Below, piece by piece: positions 1-5,467 of a DNA stretch of 7,186 nucleotides. The DNA is from an uncultured Selenomonas sp. (GTDB lineage Bacteria > Bacillota > Negativicutes > Selenomonadales > Selenomonadaceae). Made by a program: the position numbers and the translations under genes. A model generated the notes under the pieces. It saw only the letters and a program-made list of their open reading frames with translations. It did no database searches and was not told the origin of the DNA. The stretch is from the NCBI GenBank assembly GCA_937915915.1, contig CALGGN010000317.1, positions 1 to 7,186 of the forward strand, written 5' to 3'. The first letter of the stretch is position 1, and every line of letters starts with the position of its first letter.

Positions 1-360
1 GGAAGCGGGAAAGCGGGTATAGCTGTACTCTCCCAGGCGCTCCGTCTGCAGGTCGCTGGCGGGATGCGCTGACTCCCAGGCCGCGATTTCCGCAGCCAGC
101 GCCAGAAAGGCCGCCGGGGGCTGGCAGACCAGAAGGCTGCCCTCATACGTGCCGGCGGCTTCCGCAGGCAGCAGTCCGGCGTCATCGGCAAGCCAGCGCT
201 TCTCCGGCCCCTGGGCAGGACGAAGGATGACCGCGGCCGTTCCCGGCAGGCCGTCGGGGTACAGACTGCCATCCCCGCCCACCGTGAACATTCCCTGCCG
301 CCGCTCCGTCACAAAGGCGTTACGGCATTCATCCATCAGATCAAAGACGGTTATCGACAT
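1..360 (-). CDS. Prophage-like head-tail connector-type protein, C-terminus cut by window edge
   Basis: An open frame of 120 codons reads from ATG at 360-358 to the window's left edge with no stop. The start is well supported: GAGGAGGG lies just upstream on the minus strand. The visible end reads AAWESAHPASDLQTERLGEYS. The 'S/T-E-x-x-G-x-Y-S' pattern near the C-terminus resembles small phage head-tail connector or head-completion proteins, where a similar segment precedes the end of the protein. I see no signal peptide or membrane segment. The start reads MSITVFDLMDECRNAF and is not diagnostic. It is divergent from the glycosidase gene, with 128 bases between starts. The phage assignment is inferred from sequence feel, not from a firm motif; it could be another small GC-rich Firmicutes protein. 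That the frame is coding is much surer than its function. Confidence 0.5.
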   Translation of the reverse strand, partial: MSITVFDLMDECRNAFVTERRQGMFTVGGDGSLYPDGLPGTAAVILRPAQGPEKRWLADDAGLLPAEAAGTYEGSLLVCQPPAAFLALAAEIAAWESAHPASDLQTERLGEYSYTRFPAS

Positions 361-364
361 GAAA

Positions 365-371
365 CCCTCCT
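365..371 (-). promoter_or_regulatory. Shine-Dalgarno site of the minus-strand phage-like gene
   Basis: Read on the minus strand this is AGGAGGG, four bases before the ATG at 360-358. It fixes the start of the leftward gene. It also marks this end of the window as belonging to a strong-Shine-Dalgarno organism (Firmicutes-like), unlike the right part of the window. Confidence 0.7.
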
Positions 372-410
372 CTCGGGTTGGCCCGGTGTCCGGCAAATTT
401 TACCAGGGGA

Positions 411-439
411 TTGCGCCAGCTCCGGGAACGTGATAAACT
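411..439 (+). promoter_or_regulatory. Possible sigma70-type promoter for the GH43 gene
   Basis: TTGCGC (411-416) and TAAACT (434-439) are separated by 17 bases. The downstream box matches TATAAT at 4 of 6 positions and the upstream box matches TTGACA at 3 of 6. It lies about 50 bases before the TTG start, in the gap between divergent genes, which is where a promoter is required. The match is modest, so this is a candidate only. Confidence 0.3.
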
Positions 440-475
440 GTTCGTGTTTAAGAGAATAGAAAGCCGACAGGCTAC

Positions 476-481
476 AGGAGG
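476..481 (+). promoter_or_regulatory. Shine-Dalgarno AGGAGG deciding a TTG start for GH43
   Basis: A perfect AGGAGG sits 7 bases before TTG at 489. The in-frame ATG further upstream at 378 has no comparable site. It would also add 37 residues that overlap the promoter region and do not look like glycosidase sequence. TTG 489 is therefore preferred. Confidence 0.75.
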
Positions 482-488
482 TGCCGCC

Positions 489-1523
489 TTGTTCCTCTGC
501 GCCGATGACACCGTCGATCTCAGCGCCTTTCCCTGCCATGTGCGGGATGTGCACATCAGCGATCCCTTCATCCTGCCGGACGCGAAAAGCGGGCTCTACT
601 ACACCTACGTACAGTTTGTGGACAGCCGCCGCTTTCCGGAGGTGCCGGCGGGCCGTGGGCATTTCTACGTGCTCTCCAGCCCCGATCTGATCCACTGGTC
701 CGCTCCCCGCGTCTGCTTTGAGCGGGCTTCCTTCTGGGCGGATCTGGACTACTGGGCGCCGGAGTGCCACCTTTGGCGGGGCAAGTATTACCTGATCAGC
801 TCCTTCCGGGCCGCAGGGACCTACCGCCGCTGCCAGTGCCTCGTTGCCGACCGTCCTGATGGCCCCTTCCAGCCCCTGGGAGACCCCCTGACGCCGCCCG
901 GCTGGCAATGCCTGGATGGCACGCTTTATGTCGATCTGCAGGGCAGGCCCTGGCTGGTGTTCTGCCATGAATGGCTTCAGGTGGAGGACGGGCAGATCTG
1001 CGCTGTGCCCCTATCCATGGATCTGAGCGTGGCTGTTGGCGAGCCCCGCATCCTTTTCCGGGCCTCCGAAGCAGCCTGGACCGGTCCCATCATTCAGGGC
1101 GGCGGCGTTACGGACGGCCCCTTTCTGCACCGTCTGCCCGGCGGCAGGCTCATCATGCTCTGGTCCAGCTTTGTCCGTGGCGGAGGCTATGCCATGAGCT
1201 ACGCCGTCAGCGCCTCCGGAGAGCTTCCGGGCCCCTGGATCCAGCAGCCGGAGCCGCTCTACGCCATGGATGGCGCGCATTCCATGCTCTTCCGCGCCTT
1301 CTCCGGCCAGCTGATGATGGCCTGTCACGCTCCGAACGATCATCCCCGGAAACGCATGCTTCTCTTTGAAATGGAGGAGACGGAGAGCGCTCTGCACATC
1401 GTCAATGAGGTCACCGGCAACTGGTATGGCAGCCTGGGCGGTCATGGCGCCCGTTATGCTTACGCAGACCCCTGCCGTGAAATCCCCTGCTTTGCCCGGG
1501 ATCCCCGTCAGCAGCCGACCTGA
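489..1523 (+). CDS. Glycoside hydrolase family 43-type glycosidase (beta-xylosidase/arabinofuranosidase-like)
   Basis: This 344-residue protein is predicted to be a five-bladed beta-propeller hydrolase acting on plant or host glycans such as arabinoxylan side chains. The exact substrate cannot be read from sequence. SDPFIL at residues 24-29 supplies the expected catalytic-base Asp (D25). YWAPECHLWRGKYYL at 88-102 is the typical GH43 second-blade strand. CLDGTLYVD at 141-149 holds the Asp that normally tunes the acid (D143). TDGPF at 208-212 is the catalytic-acid region. DGAHSMLFR at 261-269 resembles the GGHG segment of many Firmicutes GH43 enzymes. There is no signal peptide, so it is probably cytoplasmic and acts on imported oligosaccharides. 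It starts at TTG behind a perfect AGGAGG. Its stop overlaps the ribosome site of the next gene, so the two probably share an operon. Oddity: the acid position reads DGP, where classical GH43 enzymes read EGP. Many related sequences may share this, so I do not call it inactive. Confidence 0.85.
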   Translation: MFLCADDTVDLSAFPCHVRDVHISDPFILPDAKSGLYYTYVQFVDSRRFPEVPAGRGHFYVLSSPDLIHWSAPRVCFERASFWADLDYWAPECHLWRGKYYLISSFRAAGTYRRCQCLVADRPDGPFQPLGDPLTPPGWQCLDGTLYVDLQGRPWLVFCHEWLQVEDGQICAVPLSMDLSVAVGEPRILFRASEAAWTGPIIQGGGVTDGPFLHRLPGGRLIMLWSSFVRGGGYAMSYAVSASGELPGPWIQQPEPLYAMDGAHSMLFRAFSGQLMMACHAPNDHPRKRMLLFEMEETESALHIVNEVTGNWYGSLGGHGARYAYADPCREIPCFARDPRQQPT

Positions 1524-1528
1524 GGAGG
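1523..1528 (+). promoter_or_regulatory. Shine-Dalgarno overlapping the GH43 stop codon
   Basis: AGGAGG begins on the last base of the GH43 TGA (1521-1523). The ATG at 1530 is only one base away, too close to be used. The in-frame ATG at 1539, with 10 bases of spacing and directly opening a signal peptide, is preferred. The overlap indicates coupled translation of the two genes. Confidence 0.65.
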
Positions 1529-1538
1529 TATGGAAGCC

Positions 1539-1760
1539 ATGCGTCGGACACTTATCCTGCTGTTTTGTCTGCTTTCCATGCTCCTTCCGGCCGCTCTGGG
1601 GGAGGAGGCGCTCAGCTTCGAAAGCGGCAGCTTTTCCTACATCCTTCGGGAGGACGCCACAGCGGAGATCATCAGCTACAGCGGCGGGGAGGCGGACCTC
1701 TACATCCCGGAAGTCCTGGATGGCCATCCCGTCACCGCCCTGGGCGATCTGGCCTTCTCC
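1539..1760 (+). CDS. Secreted BspA-like leucine-rich-repeat protein, N-terminal fragment
   Basis: About 74 residues are visible. MRRTLILLFCLLSMLLPAAL is a clear Sec signal peptide: two Arg, a long hydrophobic core, then a small-residue cleavage site before GEEA. What follows (FSYILREDATAEIISYSG, then LYIPEVLDGHPVTALGD) is the standard entry into LRR_5/BspA-type repeats of Clostridia, where strings of 'IPExLDGxPVTxIGxxAF' repeat for hundreds of residues. Here only the first repeat is present. At the motif GDLAFS (1743-1760) the sequence becomes the C-terminus of CdsA, so the rest of the LRR protein is missing. The gene follows GH43 with a shared stop/ribosome site. I read the truncation as an assembly join, not a real fusion gene. 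Confidence 0.75.
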
Positions 1761-1913
1761 GCCATCAAGCGGGAGTACGGCGTGAAGGATTACTCCAACC
1801 TCCTGCCCGGCCACGGCGGCATGCTGGATCGGTTTGACAGCACCATCTTCACCGCGCCGCTGATCGAGCTGCTGGTCATTCTCTGGCCGGCAATCGCGGT
1901 CGTAGTATCCTGA
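1743..1913 (+). CDS. cdsA: Phosphatidate cytidylyltransferase CdsA, C-terminal fragment
   Basis: CdsA makes CDP-diacylglycerol from phosphatidic acid and CTP in the inner membrane, the branch point of phospholipid synthesis. Only the last ~57 residues are here, but they contain the whole family signature: S-x-[hydrophobic]-K-R-x4-K-D, then P-x-H-G-G-x-x-D-R-x-D. It appears as SAIKREYGVKD followed by LLPGHGGMLDRFD, which carries the metal-binding and catalytic Asp residues. A terminal hydrophobic helix (LIELLVILWPAIAVVVS) completes the usual end. There is no start codon of its own, and the preceding 200 bases encode an unrelated secreted protein in the same frame. The dxr start lies 23 bases downstream, matching the common uppS-cdsA-dxr order, so this end and dxr truly belong together. 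Confidence 0.88.
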   Translation, partial: GDLAFSAIKREYGVKDYSNLLPGHGGMLDRFDSTIFTAPLIELLVILWPAIAVVVS

Positions 1914-1936
1914 GCGGGATTCAGAAAGGCAACACT

Positions 1937-2077
1937 ATGGTACGTTCCATTTCCATTTTGGGCTCCACCGGCAGCATCGGCCGGCAGACCGTGGCCGTGG
2001 CGGAGCATCTGGGACTTCAGGTGCGCGCCATCACCACGAACCGCAGCGTAACGCTTGCCGAGGAGCAGGCGCGCATC
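1937..2077 (+). CDS. dxr: 1-deoxy-D-xylulose 5-phosphate reductoisomerase, N-terminal fragment
   Basis: DXR converts 1-deoxy-D-xylulose 5-phosphate to 2-C-methyl-D-erythritol 4-phosphate using NADPH, the committed step of the MEP isoprenoid pathway. The N-terminus is unmistakable: SISILGSTGSIGRQT is the Rossmann NADPH-binding loop, followed by the second strand LQVRAITTNRSVTLAEEQAR. Only 47 residues are present, against roughly 380-400 in a full enzyme. A site AGAAAGG (1923-1929) lies 7 bases before the ATG. At EEQARI (2060-2077) the frame continues into an unrelated DUF6273-type protein, so no NADPH-domain remainder or catalytic domain is encoded. The product as drawn could not be active; the truncation is probably an assembly artefact. 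Confidence 0.88.
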
Positions 2078-2286
2078 CTCTCGACGTCGGTGCCGCCGGC
2101 CGAGAGCCCGAAGACCCACCGGATCTTCGGCAGCCCCACGGAGGACAGACTCTTTCTCCTCAGCAGCACAGAGCTCGACGCCTATCTCCCCACGGACGCC
2201 GAGCGGGAGTGCAAACCGACAGCCTATGCGCTCGCCAACGGCGCGCAGGCGAAGGAAGCCAACGGCAACTGCTGGTGGTGGCTCAG
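2060..2286 (+). CDS. DUF6273-type protein, internal fragment (GC-rich source)
   Basis: The frame from EEQARILSTSV through TEDRLFLLSSTELDAYLPTD, PTAYALANGA and GNCWWWLR follows the order seen in DUF6273 proteins of Firmicutes: an 'xxILTTxV' opening, then 'DxxFLLSxxE', then a 'PTxYAxxxG' segment, then the hallmark WWLRSPG. Their function is unknown to me; they are often found in large surface or fibrobacter-succinogenes-like cell-wall proteins. The start of the gene is missing, because everything upstream of EEQARI belongs to DXR. Base composition here is high (40 of 60 G/C at 2221-2280). At the tryptophan motif it falls abruptly, suggesting that the C-terminal piece comes from another genome. 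Confidence 0.65.
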
Positions 2287-2413
2287 AAATCCAGGCTACT
2301 ATACATCAGATACTGCAGGAGTTAACTACAACGGTCTGATCCATGCAAGCGGAGACAACATCACATCTCCTTCAGATGCAGTTCGTCCTGCAATGTGGAT
2401 CAAGGCTGACTGA
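2264..2413 (+). CDS. DUF6273-type protein, C-terminal fragment (lower-GC source)
   Basis: This piece reads WWWLRNPGYYTSDTAGV, then a G-x-x-x-x-S-G turn, then AVRPAMWIKAD and a TGA stop. WWLRxPG and the closing VRPAxWI are the two hallmarks of the DUF6273 C-terminus, so the domain ends where it should. Composition changes at the motif: 26 of 60 bases are G/C at 2281-2340, against 40 of 60 in the preceding 60 bases. The third-position preference for A and T also differs from everything to the left. The domain is continuous in family terms but mosaic in base composition. I infer a second DUF6273 gene from another organism, joined at the conserved tryptophan codons. Confidence 0.6.
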   Translation, partial: GNCWWWLRNPGYYTSDTAGVNYNGLIHASGDNITSPSDAVRPAMWIKAD

Positions 2414-2447
2414 CCTGTGATCTCGTAAGAATAAAACATAACAAACC
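2414..2447 (+). other. Junction between Firmicutes-like and Bacteroidales-like DNA
   Basis: These 34 bases separate the DUF6273 stop from the methyltransferase ATG. The last ~20 bases (AAGAATAAAACATAACAAAC) are an A-rich leader without Shine-Dalgarno, as is normal for Bacteroidetes. The left side belongs to a Firmicutes-type gene. The exact switch point cannot be placed from one sequence, and I see no terminator, repeat or attachment site here. Confidence 0.5.
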
Positions 2448-4457
2448 ATGGCAGTAAAATATATACCATTCTTCCCCGAACCGATTGAAGGACAGGCAAT
2501 CCTCAACAATTTCAGCCGCACCTTGCGCTACAAGGGCAACACCGATGTTGCAGGCCGGTTGCAACGTGGTATGCCATACTACGAAGTGCAGACCACCGAA
2601 ACCGTAGGCGGCGACCCCGACGCACAAAACCTCGTAATCCGTGGCGAATGTCTTTCTGCCTGCGCCTATCTCAAAGACAAGGGCATCAAGGTTGACCTCG
2701 TATATATCGACCCACCGTTTGCCTCCGGCGCCGACTATGCCAAAAAGGTGTATATCCGCCGCAACCCCAAGATAGCCGAAACCATAGCCAAAGCCGAAGA
2801 AGAACTCGACATCGATTCCCTCAAAGCCTTTGAGGAAAAGATGTACGGCGACGTGTGGGACAAGGAGAAATACCTCAACTGGATGTACGAGAACCTCTGC
2901 GCCATCAAATCAGTAATGAGTGACACCGCAAGCATCTACGTGCATTTGGATTACCATATCGGTCATTATGTCAAGATTTTAATGGACGAGATTTTCGGAG
3001 AAGATAATTTTAGGAATGAGATTATTTGGAAAAGATCTACGGCTCATAACGATAGTACAGGATTTGCGAATCTTCACGATTGCATTTTCTATTATTCCAA
3101 AAGTTCAGATTTACATTTTGAAACCCCATTAGTTCCCTACTCACAAGAATACATTGATAGATATTACAATAAAGTTGATGAAAACGGTCGAAAGTATCTG
3201 GATAGAGATCTTTCTGCAAAAGGATTGAAAGGCGCAGGTTATTCATACTCGTGGAAGGGAAAGGATGGTTATTGGAGATGTCCGATAACTACAATGGAGC
3301 GTTTGGAAAATGAAGGTCGATTATATTATACTACAAATGGAACACCACGATACAAACAATATCTTGATGAAATGGAAGGTGTTCCCGCGCAAGATTTGTG
3401 GACAGATATTTATGCTGTCAATTCCCAAGCCGATGAGCGCGTAGATTACGCCACCCAAAAGCCCGAAGCCCTATTGGAACGCATCATCAAAGCCAGCAGC
3501 GACGAGGGAATGGTGGTAGCCGATTTCTTTGGCGGCAGCGGCGTAACGGCAAAAGTAGCCAACGATTTGGGCAGACGCTTTATCCATACTGACATCGGCA
3601 TCAACAGCATACAGACCACCCGCGACCGCCTTGTGGCAGCGGGAGCCAACTTCCGCGTAATGGAAATAAAAGACGGCGTGCAACTCTACCGCAACCCCGT
3701 GCAGACAATGGAGAAGATTAAAACCTTGATTCCGGGCTTGAAAAACGAGGACCGTGTCAATGAGTTTTGGGAGGGCTACATCAGCGACAGCCGGCTTGGC
3801 AGCGTGCCGGTATATGTCCCCAACCTGATGGACAGCAGCAGCAAACTCTTGGACGAAGTGATGATGAACCGCATACTCCACGAGGCCATCCCCGACCTGC
3901 CCGACGACGTCAAGAAAGTCATCGTCTACTACATCGACATCACAAGCCGCGAGGAGATAGAAAAATTCATCAAAGACGACAAATCAACGCTTGTGGAGAT
4001 TGAATTGCGCGACCTCAAAGACGTGCTTGACGATGTTGTGATAGAGGATTTTGCCGAGTTTAGCGCCCGCCGTGCCACCCAAAACCTCATGGGCAGCGAG
4101 GTGGAGGCCGATGGCTATGTGGTGGAAATCTCCAAATTCATGAGCGACCGTGTGATGCAGAAAATCAACGATTTCAACGAAAAAGGCATCATCAACTCCA
4201 AGAAAAACACATTCGAGCGCATCGAACCAAGCCCTGACGGCTTGGAGCTCATAGAGTTTATCTCCATCGACAGCACCTCGTCCGACGGCTCTTGGCACAG
4301 CGACAGCGAAATCAAGATAGACAAGCTCGGCTACATCATCGTCAACGGCAAAAAGACAAAAACTTTTTGGGACGGTACAATCCACAGCCCCCAAAAGCCT
4401 TTGCGTCTAAAAATCCGCAACATCTGTGGCGATGAAACGGTGTGGAAGGTGGAATAG
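2448..4457 (+). CDS. mod: Type III-like (Mod) beta-class adenine-specific DNA methyltransferase
   Basis: This 669-residue protein transfers a methyl group from S-adenosylmethionine to adenine N6 in a specific DNA site. The motif order is that of the beta class: LVYIDPPFASG (84-94) is catalytic motif IV with DPPF; the region around 190-325 is the target-recognition domain; YATQKPEALLERII (334-347) is motif X; and DFFGGSGVTAK (359-369) is motif I, the SAM-binding loop. DPPF, as opposed to SPPY, points to adenine. About 270 further residues after the catalytic core resemble the C-terminal part of Type III Mod proteins that contacts the Res subunit. The start ATG has an A-rich leader and no Shine-Dalgarno, as expected in Bacteroidetes. 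No res helicase-nuclease follows; an AraC regulator starts 28 bases after the stop, and upstream context is lost at a junction. It may be an orphan methylase or one half of a system cut by assembly. The recognition domain is markedly AT-rich. Confidence 0.88.
   Translation: MAVKYIPFFPEPIEGQAILNNFSRTLRYKGNTDVAGRLQRGMPYYEVQTTETVGGDPDAQNLVIRGECLSACAYLKDKGIKVDLVYIDPPFASGADYAKKVYIRRNPKIAETIAKAEEELDIDSLKAFEEKMYGDVWDKEKYLNWMYENLCAIKSVMSDTASIYVHLDYHIGHYVKILMDEIFGEDNFRNEIIWKRSTAHNDSTGFANLHDCIFYYSKSSDLHFETPLVPYSQEYIDRYYNKVDENGRKYLDRDLSAKGLKGAGYSYSWKGKDGYWRCPITTMERLENEGRLYYTTNGTPRYKQYLDEMEGVPAQDLWTDIYAVNSQADERVDYATQKPEALLERIIKASSDEGMVVADFFGGSGVTAKVANDLGRRFIHTDIGINSIQTTRDRLVAAGANFRVMEIKDGVQLYRNPVQTMEKIKTLIPGLKNEDRVNEFWEGYISDSRLGSVPVYVPNLMDSSSKLLDEVMMNRILHEAIPDLPDDVKKVIVYYIDITSREEIEKFIKDDKSTLVEIELRDLKDVLDDVVIEDFAEFSARRATQNLMGSEVEADGYVVEISKFMSDRVMQKINDFNEKGIINSKKNTFERIEPSPDGLELIEFISIDSTSSDGSWHSDSEIKIDKLGYIIVNGKKTKTFWDGTIHSPQKPLRLKIRNICGDETVWKVE
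2949..3425 (+). other. AT-rich target-recognition segment inside mod
   Basis: Composition drops sharply inside the methyltransferase gene. Only 18 of 60 bases are G/C at 3061-3120, against 34 of 60 at 3841-3900 in the same gene. Codons switch from C-ending to A- and T-ending around HLDYHIGHYVK, then switch back at NSQADERVDYATQKPE. Both edges lie in conserved motor-like motifs that flank the recognition domain, where exchange of specificity modules between mod alleles is known to occur. An assembler join between two related mod genes would look the same, so allele shuffling and artefact are both open. Confidence 0.65.
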
Positions 4458-4485
4458 AGTTTGATTTAAACTAAATCCGAAAATT

Positions 4486-5377
4486 ATGCAACAGATTGAT
4501 TTCAATACAGTTCAACAGTTCAACGATTATTACGGATTTGAAACCTTGCATCCGCTTGTGAGCGTTGTGAGGTTCGATAAGGCTGTGGTTGTCGACGAAT
4601 GTAATGTCCACTACGGATTGTACGCATTGTTTTTGAAGGAAAACAAGGGCTGCCAACTCTCTTACGGACGCACCAAATACGATTTCGACGAGATGACCGT
4701 AACATCTTTTGCGCCCGGTCAGACGGTGCACGTAGAGCCTAATCCTGATGTCCTGATGCCAAAATGGACGGCGTTGGTGTTTCATCCCGACTTTTTGGCA
4801 CGGACTCAGTTGGGACGGCAGATGTCGCGTTACGAGTTTTTTTTCGTACAGTAGCAACGAGGCTCTGCACCTCTCAAAGTCCGAAATTGAGATTTTCCGC
4901 AGCGTTTTGGATATGATTAGTCAGGAACTCCGCCACGCCATCGACAAGCACACCCGCGAACTTATTGTATCTAATATCGAATTGCTCTTGAACTATTGTC
5001 TGCGTTTTTACGACCGTCAGTTTATTACCCGCGAGGAAATCAATCACGCCGTTGTTAAAAAATTTGAGGTTCTTCTCCGCGATTATCTATCCCAACAGGC
5101 TGAATCTGAGGGTATTCCGTCGGTAGCATACTTTGCCGAAAAATGCAATCTCACATCGGGATATTTTGGCGAATTGGTGAAAACTGAAACCGGCATCACC
5201 GCACAAGATTTCATCGCCGACACCATCGTAACCCGCGCCAAAGAACTCCTCAACGATTCGTCTTTCACCGTTTCGCAGGTGGCATACTCACTCGGATTCG
5301 GCTATCCGCAGCATTTTGTTAGGTTTTTTAAACGCAAAACAGGCAAGACACCGACGGAATACAGGGGCGCGGCTTAG
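4486..5377 (+). pseudogene. AraC-family transcriptional regulator, frameshifted at a T8 run
   Basis: Joined across the break, the two halves give a 296-residue AraC regulator of normal length. The N-terminal half (from MQQIDFNTVQQFNDYYGFE) is an effector-sensing cupin-like domain. The C-terminal half (about 212-290) holds the double helix-turn-helix: VAYFAEKCNLTSGYFGELVK is the first helix pair, and FTVSQVAYSLGFGYPQHFVR followed by FFKRKTGKTPTEYR is the second, with the family's closing signature. In the given frame translation stops at TAG 4852-4854. Removing one T from 4837-4844 restores RYEFFSYSSNEALHLS, the form expected in this subfamily. The DNA-binding half has no good start of its own. 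The gap from mod is 28 bases with no obvious promoter. AraC regulators usually control an adjacent gene, but no candidate target is evident. Sequencing error, slippage-controlled expression or true decay are all possible. Confidence 0.85.
4837..4844 (+). repeat. T8 homopolymer at the AraC frameshift
   Basis: Eight consecutive T residues lie within codons for EFF. The downstream helix-turn-helix frame requires seven. The tract is therefore the frameshift site: an indel error, a slippage-prone contingency tract, or a transcriptional slippage site. Confidence 0.8.
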
Positions 5378-5431
5378 AATTGGGGCACAGCATTATTATT
5401 ACGACGCAACATAAAACTTTAACATAATTTA

Positions 5432-5463
5432 TTTCCATTCTTGCCAAAGTATTGTTAACTTTG
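5432..5463 (+). promoter_or_regulatory. Bacteroidetes-type promoter (TAnnTTTG)
   Basis: TAACTTTG at 5456-5463 matches the Bacteroidetes -7 consensus TAnnTTTG exactly. A weak -33 element, TTTC (consensus TTTG), lies at 5432-5435 with a 20-base spacer, within the usual range. The -7 box ends only 4 bases before ATG 5468, so transcription should start at about that codon. Either the message is leaderless or the true coding start lies elsewhere. The motif supports a Bacteroidales origin for this half of the window. Confidence 0.55.
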
Positions 5464-5467
5464 CGAC

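Noticed and set aside
1..20. Possible adapter at the left end as well
   Set aside because: The opening GGAAGCGGGAAAGCGGG only superficially resembles adapter sequence and continues the phage-like reading frame without a break.
351..968. Long minus-strand open frame opposite GH43
   Set aside because: It overlaps the phage-like start and the whole GH43 N-terminus, has no recognisable motif, and is the expected shadow of a GC-rich coding strand.
1011..1814. 267-codon minus-strand open frame
   Set aside because: It spans the end of GH43, the LRR start and part of CdsA in antisense. All three have strong sense-strand family signatures, so this is a GC-driven shadow.
1539..2413. Novel multi-domain proteins (LRR-CdsA and DXR-DUF6273 fusions) as a new surface or lipid system
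   Set aside because: Each fusion removes essential parts of both partners, and each switch sits on a short motif plausible for both families. Assembly chimerism explains all of it more simply.
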